A DNA stretch of 64,000 nucleotides from Hyphomicrobiaceae bacterium (lineage in GTDB: Bacteria > Pseudomonadota > Alphaproteobacteria > Rhizobiales > Hyphomicrobiaceae): contig JAKFWF010000033.1 in NCBI GenBank assembly GCA_021730785.1, forward strand, positions 1-64,000, in the 5' to 3' direction. This document shows positions 1 through 10,337 of the stretch, piece by piece (the stretch's first letter is position 1; each line of letters starts with the position of its first letter). The position numbers and the translations under genes are program-made. A model generated the notes under the pieces. It saw only the letters and a program-made list of their open reading frames with translations, was not told the origin of the DNA and did not search any database.

Positions 1-126
1 TTCGCCGTCGGCCGTGCCGAGCACGATCCGCGCCCGCCACACGACCTTGGCCGGCGTGTTGCGATCCGCAATCGCTCGCTCGAGCCGCGCCCGGTCTTCC
101 GCCGTAACTGTGATCGCTGTTTTCAT
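1..126 (-). pseudogene. N-terminal part of an IS630-family-like transposase (runs off window edge)
   Basis: Reverse strand reads MKTAITVTAEDRARLERAIADRNTPAKVVWRARIVLGTADGE, resembling the HTH N-terminus of IS630-type transposases; truncated by the window so completeness is unknown. Confidence 0.6.
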
Positions 127-262
127 GCCCACAGCTTGCCTGATTTGCCAAGCCATGGGAATCCAGAGTCAGTGACGGAACACTAGGATGTGAGTCGCCA
201 TTCGAATTAGCCAGATATTCCAGGTCCTTGAAAACTTCGCTCTGCGGATCAAATTCTCCACC

Positions 263-417
263 TTCTCGACTTGACCGCGGAGGCGGCCATCCACGACAAC
301 GGGCCGCAAGCGTGGTGCCAAGTTGATAGGCAACGTGCGACACATGTCAGGAAACTCTCTAACTACCATAGGCTTGAACCTTGTCGTGGATGCCCGTCTA
401 CGCGGTAATGACGAAAA
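263..417. repeat. Inverted repeat, ~37-bp arms (263..299 / 381..417)
   Basis: Right arm TTGTCGTGGATGCCCGTCTACGCGGTAATGACGAAAA matches the reverse complement of the left arm (TTGTCGTGGATGGCCGCCTCCGCGGTCAAGTCGAGAA) at most positions. Confidence 0.6.
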
Positions 418-610
418 CTGCCGAGATTTGGCCGGACGAGCCCTTGGTTCGAAGCGGTCAACATCCCAGCGATACCCAAAACATGGACGGCAGTGGATAG
501 CTAATCCGCAATCTTCTCAGGCAGAAAAGCACGGGCGATTTGATCGAGCATCACAGAGTTCAGTCCGAATTCCGCCGGTTCCGGCGCTCGAGGCTGGATT
601 GGCGCTTTGC

Positions 611-943
611 TCATGACCCGCTCCTGCTTACGAGCGTCACGGTTCCCGGCGTCGCGGCGCTGATTGGGTCCCTCAGCTCCGGCAACAGCGCATCGAAGGC
701 AGCTGGCGACTGTTCGAGCAAGCGCAGGACGACGACCGCGATCGATCGACTGGAGATCATCTGCTGGAAGGTGAGGTTCCGGTCGCGGGTGACCAGAACA
801 TCATAGTTCTCCTGTACCGCAGCCAGCAGAGCGCCATCAGGGATCTGGTCGAGGCCTGCACTTTGAGCGGTCTCGACATCGAACTCGGTCAGCCCCCGAC
901 GCAGGCGATGAGGCACGCAGGCATCGAGCAGAACCTTGACCAT
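611..943 (-). CDS. DUF5615 PIN-like protein (putative toxin)
   Basis: MVKVLLDACVPHRLRRGLTEFDVETAQSAGL...LVTRDRNLTFQQ: acidic PIN-like motifs. Confidence 0.75.
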   Translation of the reverse strand: MVKVLLDACVPHRLRRGLTEFDVETAQSAGLDQIPDGALLAAVQENYDVLVTRDRNLTFQQMISSRSIAVVVLRLLEQSPAAFDALLPELRDPISAATPGTVTLVSRSGS

Positions 944-959
944 ACCCCCCGCCGCCCGC

Positions 960-1199
960 TCATTCAGCTGCGTCCCGCAGCGCTACCGCCCGGTTTGCGA
1001 GATCGATTACGGCTACTGCATGCTCCCGCGACACGCTCGGGAAGTCGCCCAAGAACTCCTCCAATGTGTGACCGGCCTTCAGGTAATCGAAAAGCGCCTT
1101 TACGGCCACGCGACGACCCGTGAAGCAGGGTTCCCCTCCAAGCCAGTCGGTCGAGGTGGTCACAAGGGGTGTGGGCAGTTGATAGCTCGTATTGATCAT
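960..1199 (-). CDS. DUF433 domain protein (putative antitoxin)
   Basis: GGEPCFTGRRVAVKALFDYLKAGHTLEEFLGDFPSVSREHAVAVI is typical of DUF433; directly upstream of the DUF5615 gene. Confidence 0.8.
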   Translation of the reverse strand: MINTSYQLPTPLVTTSTDWLGGEPCFTGRRVAVKALFDYLKAGHTLEEFLGDFPSVSREHAVAVIDLANRAVALRDAAE

Positions 1200-1672
1200 G
1201 TGAGAAGCATAGCACAGTGGAACTTCAAACCCAACACATCTGAAATTGGTGAGACTAGACCGGAAACGCCAAATGCCTCAATGGCGGCGCTCAGTCATGA
1301 GCGCATCGGACGCCGCATTATTCAAGCCATTCACACTTGAGTTAGACGGATCTCAAACCATAGCTATGGGGAACACCGTAGATTTGTCCTATGTCCGTTA
1401 AGCGAGCCACTGCGTCACTGCCAGCTTTCGCATGGTGCACCTGCTCAAGTCGGCTGCGGATCAGGCCTCGCCGGCCCCGTCGCACCGCAGTCACACTCGA
1501 TGATGCCCGTGCACCTGCCAACCTGTTCGCCCCAACCTCGACAGGACCGCCTAACGTAAAGAGACTTGCCCCGACCCATCCCGCGCCATCGCCTCACCCG
1601 TTTGATTTCCCTAGCCCAGCGGCCTATTGCTGTCGCGTCAAACGCCCACCCCCGAAATCACGGTCGAAGTTC

Positions 1673-2779
1673 ATGAACGCTCGCGCGCCCCAGCCCCGTC
1701 CCGGCATCCTCGATATCCAGGCCTACGTGCCGGGCGAAAGCACCGTTCCAGGCGGCATGACGCCGATCAAGCTGTCGTCGAACGAGACGCCGATTGGCGC
1801 CAGCCCGAAGGCGATCGCAGCGTTCCAGGCGGAAGCCGGCCACCTGGAGCGCTACCCCGATGGCGCATCGACCAAGCTGCGCCAGGCACTCGCCCGCGTC
1901 TATGGCCTCAACGCCGACCGCATCGTGTGCGGCGCTGGCTCCGACGAAGTGCTGAACCTCGTCGCGCAGGCCTACCTCGGTCCGGGCGACGAGGCGATCT
2001 ACACCGCGCACGGCTTCCTCGTGTACCCCATTGCCATCCAGGCGCGCGGTGCGACGCCCGTGGTCGCTCCGGAAAAGGACCTGCGCACGGATGTCGATGC
2101 CATCCTAGCCCGTGTGACGCCGCGCACGAAAATGGTGTTCATCGCCAATCCGAACAACCCGACCGGCACCTACATCCCCTTCGACGAGGTGCGCCGCCTG
2201 CATGCGGGCCTGCCCGCCCACACCCTGCTGGTGTTGGACGCGGCCTACTGCGAATATGTGCGCCGCAACGACTATGAAGCCGGTCTGGAGCTGGTGGCGA
2301 CCACGCAAAACACGGTGATGACGCGCACGTTCTCGAAGATCCATGGGCTGGCTGCCCTGCGGCTCGGGTGGATCTATGCACCGGAAGCGGTCGCCGATGT
2401 CCTGAACCGGATCCGCGGGCCGTTCAACGTGTCGGCGCCCGCGATCGCCGCCGGCATCGCCGCGATCGAGGACCGTGGCCACCAGGAGGCGGCCATCGCC
2501 CATAACGAGCGCTGGCTGCCTTGGCTGCAGGGGGAACTGGAACAGCTCGGGCTGAAGGTCACGCCGAGCGTCGGCAACTTTCTGCTGGTCCACTTCCCGG
2601 CCGATCCCGCAAAGGGTGCGGCAAGCGCGGATGCATTCCTGAAATCGCGGGCGATCATCGTGCGCAGGGTGGCGGGCTACGGGTTGCCGAACGCCCTGCG
2701 CATCACGATCGGCACCGAAGCCGACAACCGCGCGGTCGCAGCCGCCTTGGGCGAATTCCTGAAGGCCAAGGCGGCATGA
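1673..2779 (+). CDS. hisC: Histidinol-phosphate aminotransferase
   Basis: [58 protein letters not shown]. Confidence 0.9.
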   Translation: MNARAPQPRPGILDIQAYVPGESTVPGGMTPIKLSSNETPIGASPKAIAAFQAEAGHLERYPDGASTKLRQALARVYGLNADRIVCGAGSDEVLNLVAQAYLGPGDEAIYTAHGFLVYPIAIQARGATPVVAPEKDLRTDVDAILARVTPRTKMVFIANPNNPTGTYIPFDEVRRLHAGLPAHTLLVLDAAYCEYVRRNDYEAGLELVATTQNTVMTRTFSKIHGLAALRLGWIYAPEAVADVLNRIRGPFNVSAPAIAAGIAAIEDRGHQEAAIAHNERWLPWLQGELEQLGLKVTPSVGNFLLVHFPADPAKGAASADAFLKSRAIIVRRVAGYGLPNALRITIGTEADNRAVAAALGEFLKAKAA

Positions 2780-3699
2780 CGAAACCGCTGTTCAAGCGCA
2801 TCGCCCTCATCGGCATCGGCCTCATCGGCTCGTCGATCAGCCATGCCGTGCGCCGGGCCGGGCTCGCGGCTGACATCGTCGGCCACGCCCGCACCGCCGC
2901 AACGCGCGACACCGCGCTTCGGATCGGCCTGATTACCGAGGCCTTTGCGACCGCTGCCGACGCCGTGCGGGGCGCCGACCTCGTCGTCCTGTGTGCTCCG
3001 GTGGGCGCCTGCGGTGCGCTTGCGGCCGAGATCGGACCGCATCTCGCGGCTGGCGCCATCGTCACGGATGTCGGGTCGGTCAAGGGTGCCATTGTGCGCG
3101 ACTGCGCCCCCCACTTGCCGGCCGGCGTGCACTTCATCCCCGGCCATCCGATCGCCGGCACCGAGCATTCGGGCCCCGAGAGCGGCTTTGCCGAGCTGTT
3201 CGACGGCCGCTGGTGCATCCTGACGCCGCCATCGGGCAGCGATCCGACCGCCGTCGACAAGCTCACTGCACTGTGGCTCGGCATGGGTGCCAAGGTCGAG
3301 ATCATGGATGCCGAGCACCACGACCTCGTGCTCGCGATCACCAGCCACGTGCCGCACTTGATCGCCTACACCATAGTCAACACGGCAGCCCATCTCGGCC
3401 GCGTGACCGACAGCGAAGTCATCAAGTATTCGGCCGGCGGTTTTCGTGATTTCACCCGCATCGCGGCATCCGATCCGACCATGTGGCGCGACGTGTTCCT
3501 CAACAACAAGGAGGCGACGCTGGAGATGCTCGGCCGCTTCTCGGAGGACCTCGCCGAGTTGCAGCGCGCCATCCGCTTCGGCGACGGCGACACGCTGTTC
3601 AAGCTGTTTTCGGACGCGCGCCAGATCCGCCGCGGCATCATCCAGGCCGGCCAGGACACCAGCGCCCCCGATTTCGGACGGCAGAAGGCTAAGAGCTGA
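2776..3699 (+). CDS. tyrC: Prephenate/arogenate dehydrogenase
   Basis: [21 protein letters not shown] Rossmann fold, [32 protein letters not shown] overlap with hisC. Confidence 0.88.
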   Translation: MTKPLFKRIALIGIGLIGSSISHAVRRAGLAADIVGHARTAATRDTALRIGLITEAFATAADAVRGADLVVLCAPVGACGALAAEIGPHLAAGAIVTDVGSVKGAIVRDCAPHLPAGVHFIPGHPIAGTEHSGPESGFAELFDGRWCILTPPSGSDPTAVDKLTALWLGMGAKVEIMDAEHHDLVLAITSHVPHLIAYTIVNTAAHLGRVTDSEVIKYSAGGFRDFTRIAASDPTMWRDVFLNNKEATLEMLGRFSEDLAELQRAIRFGDGDTLFKLFSDARQIRRGIIQAGQDTSAPDFGRQKAKS

Positions 3700-3733
3700 G
3701 CCGAGCAGCATCCCGCCTGCGATCGAGCACCCG

Positions 3734-4414
3734 ATGACCGATCTTTGGATTTTCGGCTACGGCTCTTTGATGTGGCGGCCGGGCTTTGCCTATGTGGAAG
3801 CCGTGCGTGCGCGGTTGACCGGCTATCGGCGCTGCTTCTGCCTCTACACGACCAACCATCGCGGCACGCCGGCACGGCCGGGGCTCGTCCTCGGCCTCGA
3901 TCGCGGCGGGGTGTGCGACGGCGTCGCATACCGGGTCGAACCACAATTGGCGCGCGCAACCGTGGACTACCTGCGAGTGCGAGAACAGGCGAACGGCGTC
4001 TATCGCGAGGCGCACCTGCCGGTTACGCTGCAGGACGAACACAAGCGCGAAGTTCTGGCCCAGGCCTATATCGTCGAGCGGGCACATCCAGGCTATGTCG
4101 GCGCCCTGCCGCTCATCCAGCAGGCGCGGCTGATCCGTGGCGCGCGCGGCAAGTCAGGCAACAATCTCGATTATCTGATCAACACGCTCGCGCATCTCGA
4201 TACGCTCGGCATCGACGAGCCGGAGCTGCGCCGGGTGATGACGCTGGCCGGCCCGCATTTCGCACGGGGTGGTATGGAGGGCCTCGCGAGCCCACGGGTC
4301 GCCGCGCTGCTGAATGTGTGCCGCGCATTGCCATGCGACGCGCCGGTGTCGCGACCCGGCTCGCGCCGCCGCTTCATCTACCGCCGCCAGATCGCAGAGT
4401 GGCACAGCGGGTAG
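3734..4414 (+). CDS. Gamma-glutamylcyclotransferase (ChaC-like)
   Basis: LWIFGYGSLMWRPGFAY ... RGTPARPGLVLGLDRGGVCDGVAYRV. Confidence 0.87.
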   Translation: MTDLWIFGYGSLMWRPGFAYVEAVRARLTGYRRCFCLYTTNHRGTPARPGLVLGLDRGGVCDGVAYRVEPQLARATVDYLRVREQANGVYREAHLPVTLQDEHKREVLAQAYIVERAHPGYVGALPLIQQARLIRGARGKSGNNLDYLINTLAHLDTLGIDEPELRRVMTLAGPHFARGGMEGLASPRVAALLNVCRALPCDAPVSRPGSRRRFIYRRQIAEWHSG

Positions 4415-4602
4415 GGTTGGTTCGCTCAATTTGATCAATTTGCTTGCGTGCGCCAAAGGCCCGCGCCACTCTGGCGGCGGCCTGATCGGAAATTTCATTC
4501 CTGCGGCGGCAGTGCATGGTGCACAGCCCGCCTGGCCCACCGACAACCCTACCAGCCTACCAGCAACAACAAAAAGTGCATCAACCGGAGGACGACCCAC
4601 AC

Positions 4603-5994
4603 ATGACGTTTCGCGCATCAAGAATTGCGATCGGCGGCCTGGCGGCCGCTGCACTGAGCATTTCGGCGTTGACGACGGCGGCCTCCGCCCAGGAGACTGT
4701 GACGTTCTGGGCCAACAAGGGATTTTACAAGGCCGAAGATGATGCGCTTAATGCGGTCATCGACAAGTACCAGAAGGCGACCGGCGTAAAAGTCGATCTC
4801 TCGCTCTACAGCATCGAGGATTGCATCACGAAGACGGTCGGCGCGATCGAGGCCGGCACGCCGCCTGACGCCGCCTACTGCCTCACCTACGATTTCCGCA
4901 CCACCGGCAAATGGGCCTGGGAAGGCAAGATCGAGGATCTGTCCGATATCGTTGCGCCGATCAAGGGCGATTTCGTCGAGGAGGCACTCGCAACTACGTA
5001 TCTCGCCAACCAGAAGTCCGGCAAGAAGGCCTACTACGCACTCCCCTTCCAGCGCCAGACGATCCATATCAACTATTGGCGCGACATGCTGGAGGAGGCG
5101 GGGTTCAAGGAAAGCGACATCCCCACAACCTGGAACGAGTACTGGGGCTTCTGGTGCGACAAGGTGCAGGCGGGTCTGCGCGCCAAGGGCAAGCGCATCT
5201 ATGGCATCGGTCATCCGCTGTCGGTTGAAGCCTCCGACACGTTCTTCTCGTTCTTGATGGTTGCGTCCGCCTATGGCGCACAGATCGTCGACAAGGACGG
5301 CAAGATCACGCTGGACGAACCGAAGAACAAGGCGGCCATGGTCGAGGCCTTGAAGTTCTACACCTCGATCCACACCAAGGGCTGCACGCCGCCCGGCTCG
5401 ACCAGCTGGAAGGACCCGGACAACAACCAGGCCCAGCACGCCAAGCAGACGGTCATGACCCACAACGCCACGATCTCGATCGCGGCCAAGTGGCTGGATG
5501 ACTCGAACAATGCGTCGCTCACGCAGGAACAGCGCGATCAGGCCAAGATCAACTACGAGAAGCTGCTGGCGACCACCAGCTGGCCGAAGGGCCCGAACGG
5601 GCAGACCATCCCGAACCTAGCCGCCACCAAAACGGCCGTGGTGTTCGCGGACGCCAAGAACAAGAAGCGCGGCCGCGAGTTCCTCGCCTTCTTCGTCAAG
5701 GACGAGAATTTGCGTCCCTTCACCGAAGGCTCGCTCGGCCGCTGGTATCCGGCAACAACCGCTGCCACCAAGAGCACGTTCTGGACATCGGGCGATCCCC
5801 ATCGCGCGGTCGTGCACAAGCAGTTCTCCGAAGGTACGGTGCCGTTCCAGTTCGTCTATAACTTCAAGTTTACGACGGTGAATGCCGAGAACGTGTGGGG
5901 CAAGGCCATGAACCGCGTCCTGCAGGACAAGGTACCGGCCGAACAGGCTGTCGACGAGATGATCAAGCGCATCAAGGAAATCGCGACGCTTTGA
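4603..5994 (+). CDS. ABC transporter sugar-type substrate-binding protein
   Basis: Signal peptide then ETVTFWANKGFYKAEDDALNAVIDKYQKATGVKVDLSLYSIEDC; family-1 extracellular solute-binding protein; followed by two permeases. Confidence 0.88.
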   Translation: MTFRASRIAIGGLAAAALSISALTTAASAQETVTFWANKGFYKAEDDALNAVIDKYQKATGVKVDLSLYSIEDCITKTVGAIEAGTPPDAAYCLTYDFRTTGKWAWEGKIEDLSDIVAPIKGDFVEEALATTYLANQKSGKKAYYALPFQRQTIHINYWRDMLEEAGFKESDIPTTWNEYWGFWCDKVQAGLRAKGKRIYGIGHPLSVEASDTFFSFLMVASAYGAQIVDKDGKITLDEPKNKAAMVEALKFYTSIHTKGCTPPGSTSWKDPDNNQAQHAKQTVMTHNATISIAAKWLDDSNNASLTQEQRDQAKINYEKLLATTSWPKGPNGQTIPNLAATKTAVVFADAKNKKRGREFLAFFVKDENLRPFTEGSLGRWYPATTAATKSTFWTSGDPHRAVVHKQFSEGTVPFQFVYNFKFTTVNAENVWGKAMNRVLQDKVPAEQAVDEMIKRIKEIATL

Positions 5995-6004
5995 CACGAG
6001 CTTG

Positions 6005-6036
6005 GGCTGGCGCCGCGTGGTTCCGCGGCGCCAGCC
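6005..6036 (+). repeat. Perfect 13-bp stem intercistronic hairpin
   Basis: GGCTGGCGCCGCG-TGGTTC-CGCGGCGCCAGCC; not followed by a T-run. Confidence 0.85.
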
Positions 6037-6090
6037 TGTCCCATGCCGTCACACGACACTGATGCTGCCTCCAGTTGCGAGGATCAGGCC

Positions 6091-6984
6091 ATGAGCATAT
6101 CTGCAACCCTGCCCGAGACCGATGTCGTCGAGGGCTCACCGGCCAAGCCCTGGAACAGCAATGGCTGGGTGTGGGCGGTCGCGCTGCTGGTGCCCTATGT
6201 GCTGATCTTTGCGGGCTTCGTCGCCTACCCGGTGATGTATGGCCTCTATCTCGGCTCTTCCCTCAAGAGCTACCAGGAGCTGTTCGCCGACCCGGCCTTT
6301 GCCACGGCGGTATGGAACACGGTGCTGTTCCTCGGCCTCGCCGTGAACCTGAAGTTTCTGCTGGCGCTCGGCCTGTCCGGCTTTTTCGCCCAGGACCGCT
6401 GGTGGGTTCGCATCCTGCTGGTGCTGTTCATCCTGCCCTGGGCGGTGCCGTCGATCCCGACCATCCTGTCGTTCCGCTTCATGCTCGGCACCGAGTACGG
6501 CATGATCAACACGCAACTGTTCAAGTGGTTCCAGATCGACGGGCCAGACTGGCTGAACAAACCCTCGCTCGGCTTTGCCAGCGCCTGCATGGTGCACATC
6601 TGGAAGTCGCTGCCGTTCTGGACGTTGATCCTGCTGACCGGGCGGCTCGCCATTGCCAAAGACCTTTACGAGGCCGCCAGCGTCGATGGCGCCTCGCGCA
6701 TGCAGCAGTTCCGCCACATCACCTGGCCCTCGATCGCGACGCTGTACCTGACCTCGACCATCCTTTCGACGATCTGGACGCTTGGCGACTTCAACAGTGT
6801 CTACCTGCTGACCGGCGGTGGTCCCGGCGACAAGACGCACGTGCTGGCGACGCTCGGCATCCGCTATCTGCGCATCGACAAGCTCGACCTCGGCATCGCC
6901 GCGATCATCACGGCCATGCCATTGGTGCTGCCGCTCGTCTACTTCATGGTGAAACGGCTGTCGCGCGGCCCCGAGGATACCTGA
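6091..6984 (+). CDS. Sugar ABC transporter permease (MalF-like)
   Basis: Multiple TM segments; EAASVDGASRMQQFRHITWPSI EAA loop. Confidence 0.88.
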   Translation: MSISATLPETDVVEGSPAKPWNSNGWVWAVALLVPYVLIFAGFVAYPVMYGLYLGSSLKSYQELFADPAFATAVWNTVLFLGLAVNLKFLLALGLSGFFAQDRWWVRILLVLFILPWAVPSIPTILSFRFMLGTEYGMINTQLFKWFQIDGPDWLNKPSLGFASACMVHIWKSLPFWTLILLTGRLAIAKDLYEAASVDGASRMQQFRHITWPSIATLYLTSTILSTIWTLGDFNSVYLLTGGGPGDKTHVLATLGIRYLRIDKLDLGIAAIITAMPLVLPLVYFMVKRLSRGPEDT

Positions 6985-7823
6985 TGAACCGCACCTGGTG
7001 GTCCGAGGCCCGGCTGATCCTGATCGCGATTCCAATCGTATTATGGACGGTGATCCCGATCTATCATCTGTTGGTGCTGTCGATCTCCGACAAGGAGGCG
7101 ATGCTGGCCGGCCAGCTCTGGCCCGACAAACCGACGTTGCAGAACTTCGAGATCGTATTCGGGCAGAAGCACTATTACCTGCGCGACTTCTGGCGCCAGT
7201 TCGCCAACAGCGCGTTCGTGGCGCTGGCAACCGGCGTCATCACGCTGACGATCGCGACGTTCGCCGCCTTCTCGATCAGCCGCCTGAAGGCGCCGGGCGG
7301 GCGCATGATCATGAACCTCGCGCTCGCGACCTACCTGATCCCGGCCGCGTTTCTGGCGATCCCCATGTACAAGACCATGGGCAACTACGGCCTGCTCAAT
7401 ACGCAAGCCTCGCTGATCCTCGCCATGGTGGCGCTCGCCAGCCCCTACGCGATCTGGGTCTTGAAGCAGGCCTCCGACAAGCTGCCGGTTGAGCTCGACG
7501 AAGCGGCCCGCATCGATGGCGCCTCGACCATGCAGCTGTTCCGCCTGGTCTATGTGCCACTGATGGCGCCGTCGCTGGTGGCAATCGGCATCTACGCGCT
7601 ACTGCTCGCCTGGAACGAATATCTCTATGCGTTCCTGCTGCTCAGCTCCGAGAAGGATGTGCCGCTCGCCGTCGCCCTCGGCCTGTTCCTTGGCGCCGAC
7701 GACAGCCCTTGGACGGTGCTGATGGCAACGGGTTTCATCTACGCCCTGCCGCCCGCCGCCATCTACTACACGTTCCGCAAGTACATGGTATCGGGCCTGA
7801 CGGCGGGCGCGGTGAAAAGCTGA
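6984..7823 (+). CDS. Carbohydrate ABC transporter permease (MalG-like)
   Basis: DEAARIDGASTMQLFRLVYVPLMAPSLVAIGIYALLLAWNEY; overlaps preceding stop. Confidence 0.9.
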   Translation: MNRTWWSEARLILIAIPIVLWTVIPIYHLLVLSISDKEAMLAGQLWPDKPTLQNFEIVFGQKHYYLRDFWRQFANSAFVALATGVITLTIATFAAFSISRLKAPGGRMIMNLALATYLIPAAFLAIPMYKTMGNYGLLNTQASLILAMVALASPYAIWVLKQASDKLPVELDEAARIDGASTMQLFRLVYVPLMAPSLVAIGIYALLLAWNEYLYAFLLLSSEKDVPLAVALGLFLGADDSPWTVLMATGFIYALPPAAIYYTFRKYMVSGLTAGAVKS

Positions 7824-7855
7824 CGTTGCTATCGACCGAGACAGGGGCTGCGCCG

Positions 7856-8638
7856 TCACACCTTCACGTGCGGCTGCTTGTGCAGCGCGACGTAGCTGCG
7901 GTTCCAGGTCGGCGTGATCAGCACTTCGTTGATGCACACATGCGCTGGCAACTGGGCAATGTAACAGATGAGATCGCCGACATCGGCGGACTGCACCATT
8001 TTCGCCCGGTCCTCGGCGCTGACCGGGACCGGGCGCTTGTCGAGGATCGGCGTCGCCACTTCGCCCGGGCAAACGACCGTCGAGCGGATGCTGTTCACGC
8101 ATTCCTCGATATTGATCGAGTGGCTCATGGCGACCACACCGTGCTTGGCCGCAGTGTAGCCGGGTCCCGACAGCGGACTGACAAAGCGCCCGGCCATAGA
8201 GGCGGTGTGGATCAGAATGCCGCCGCCCTGCGCGCGCATCATTGGCAGGACCGCCGTCACGCAATAGAACGCACTCGACAGATTGCCGTGAATAACCTCG
8301 TCGACGCCGTCCGGCTGCAGCTGTTTCCAGCTCCGTTCCGCGATGTTGAGGCCGGCATTGTTCACGAGAATGTCGAGGCGACCGAAGGCAGCGTTGATGC
8401 CGTCTGCGATACGCACGACCGCTTTCGCGTCCATCAGATCGCCGGGCTCGATCGTGGCCCGGCCGCCGGCGGCCTCGATTGCACGTGCCACTTGTTCGAG
8501 CGGTGCGCTGCGGCGTCCCGTGAGGACGACGGTGGCGCCGGCACGGGCAAGTGCAAGGGCCGCCGCTTCGCCGATGCCACTGCCAGCTCCCGTTACCCAT
8601 GCGATCGACTTGTCGAGGCTGCGCATGTCTTGCTCCAT
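7856..8638 (-). CDS. SDR family oxidoreductase
   Basis: AWVTGAGSGIGEAAALALARAG, NNAG, GYTAAKHGV. Confidence 0.9.
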   Translation of the reverse strand: MEQDMRSLDKSIAWVTGAGSGIGEAAALALARAGATVVLTGRRSAPLEQVARAIEAAGGRATIEPGDLMDAKAVVRIADGINAAFGRLDILVNNAGLNIAERSWKQLQPDGVDEVIHGNLSSAFYCVTAVLPMMRAQGGGILIHTASMAGRFVSPLSGPGYTAAKHGVVAMSHSINIEECVNSIRSTVVCPGEVATPILDKRPVPVSAEDRAKMVQSADVGDLICYIAQLPAHVCINEVLITPTWNRSYVALHKQPHVKV

Positions 8639-8750
8639 GCTCCGTTGGCTCCCACCCGAACCCGGTGTTTGGCAAGCCTAGCAACGGGCACGCCCTGGGT
8701 GGCATGCCGATCCAGCGACACAGCTCTGCGTTGGTGCGCCTGGCCAGGCG

Positions 8751-9404
8751 CTACCGCTTGCCGCGAACGCCCGACAGCACATTCGGTGGCCGGGCGTCTT
8801 TGGCATCGAGCGACATCCACACCCGCGGATTGAGGTAGGACTGGCGCATCACATACCGATAGCCGGTGCTGGCCCAGGGCTTTACGGTGGCGACCTTGTT
8901 GTCGAGAACGAAATCGCCCTGTGCGACACGCGCGGTCAGGATCGCGTGGCCCTCGCCCTTCTCGTCGAACACCACCGTCATCAAAAGGCTGCTGATCGGC
9001 CAGCCGCGCTTGATCAGTATATGGCGTTTGAGCAGGGCATAGTCCTCGCAATCGCCGCGGCCGTTGGCGGGCAGCGTCCAGTGCTCATCAACGCCATAGA
9101 GCTCCTTGTCGGTGGCGGGTTCAATTGCGGTGTTGACGGCACGGTTGATTTCTTCGAGTTCGGCGAGGCGCTCGGGCGTCGCAACGAACCGTCCGTCTTC
9201 CGTCGGGCCGCTGGCGCACTCCTCCGGTGAACGGCTGCAGAAATCGACAAAGCCGTAGGGTGGGGCTGCCTGTCCGTAGACACGCATATATAGCGGAGCA
9301 GGTTCGCTGGCCCGCACCTTCGTGCCACTGGCCACGACGGCGGTGGGCGTCGATACCAGCAGGGATGCAGCCACGGCCGCGATTACACCGAAAACGCGCT
9401 TCAT
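8751..9404 (-). CDS. Transglutaminase-like cysteine proteinase (BTLCP family)
   Basis: GRGDCEDYALLKRHILIKRGWP...GHAILTARV...GYRYVMRQSYLNPRVW. Confidence 0.85.
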   Translation of the reverse strand: MKRVFGVIAAVAASLLVSTPTAVVASGTKVRASEPAPLYMRVYGQAAPPYGFVDFCSRSPEECASGPTEDGRFVATPERLAELEEINRAVNTAIEPATDKELYGVDEHWTLPANGRGDCEDYALLKRHILIKRGWPISSLLMTVVFDEKGEGHAILTARVAQGDFVLDNKVATVKPWASTGYRYVMRQSYLNPRVWMSLDAKDARPPNVLSGVRGKR

Positions 9405-9476
9405 CACTGAAACTCCAACACGGGAACACGAAAGAACAAGTGCGCGCGCCAAGGGTCGCGGCGGCCGGGAGGCGGT

Positions 9477-10160
9477 TCACCCAAACGAGCGCCGCAGCGC
9501 TTCAGGGTTCTGGATGTCGAGAAACTGGAGGCCGACGCCCTCGGCGTGGTGGCGCACGACGATCGCGCGCAGCTTGCCGAGTGTCACATGCGTGCCGAGC
9601 GCGGGCCGCTCGGCGATGGCGACCGACGCGCCAGAAATCGAAACGTCGATCACCCGCACATCCATGTCCTGGCTGTCGGCAACGCGCATGCCGGTCGTCC
9701 GCTCGCCGGAGGCGATGCGCTCGTGGCCGACGCGGCGAGCATCGATACCCTCCAGTTCACTGCGGTTGATCAACCAGGTGATCTGGGCGGCGAGCTTTTC
9801 GCGCTTATGCTGCGAGGCCGTGATTTCCAGCGCGAACGATTCAGCATCCGCGCGGGTTACGATGCCTTCGATGCCGCCCACTTCATCGAGATAGGCAACG
9901 ATGCGCTCGCCGACCGTAACGGAGACTGGGGCCGAGACCATCGCATCGCCGACGGAGAGCGACGTGACGCGGCAGGGAAACTCCTGCTTGTCGGCGCGCA
10001 TGAACCGGCCGAGCAGGCTCACTTCGAAGCGCACGTGGCGACGGCGGTCGGCCGCCAGCTGCGGTTCGCCTGGCGGGGGAGAAACCGCAGCCGCTTGCTT
10101 GCGCAAGCTGACGCGGACACTGGGACTGGCGGTCGAGGTCATGGGCACCTGCAGCGGCAT
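9477..10160 (-). CDS. PilZ domain-containing protein
   Basis: RRRHVRFEVSLLGRFM...CRVTSLSVGDAMV...VGERIVAYLDEVGGIEGIVTR. Confidence 0.8.
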   Translation of the reverse strand: MPLQVPMTSTASPSVRVSLRKQAAAVSPPPGEPQLAADRRRHVRFEVSLLGRFMRADKQEFPCRVTSLSVGDAMVSAPVSVTVGERIVAYLDEVGGIEGIVTRADAESFALEITASQHKREKLAAQITWLINRSELEGIDARRVGHERIASGERTTGMRVADSQDMDVRVIDVSISGASVAIAERPALGTHVTLGKLRAIVVRHHAEGVGLQFLDIQNPEALRRSFG

Positions 10161-10337
10161 GCGCGCACAAAGGGGTCTGCCGCCACACGAGGCGAAGTCA
10201 CGCGCGGGAGCACGCACTTCACGCCGCGCAGTAGCGCTAGCATGACCCTAACTGCAGGGATTTAACGCGGACCTAATGCGGTGCGTCTTATTGAAACGAT
10301 CGAAGGTGCCTGTGCCGATCGATCGTCCGCAGCACCG

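Noticed and set aside
1391-1672. N-terminal extension of the hisC ORF
   Set aside because: Low-complexity, HisC homology begins at MNARAP (1673); upstream part is probably untranslated
2677-3711. Long minus-strand ORF (344 aa) opposite tyrC
   Set aside because: Antisense to a clear dehydrogenase gene; composition reflects mirrored GC-rich codons, no domain
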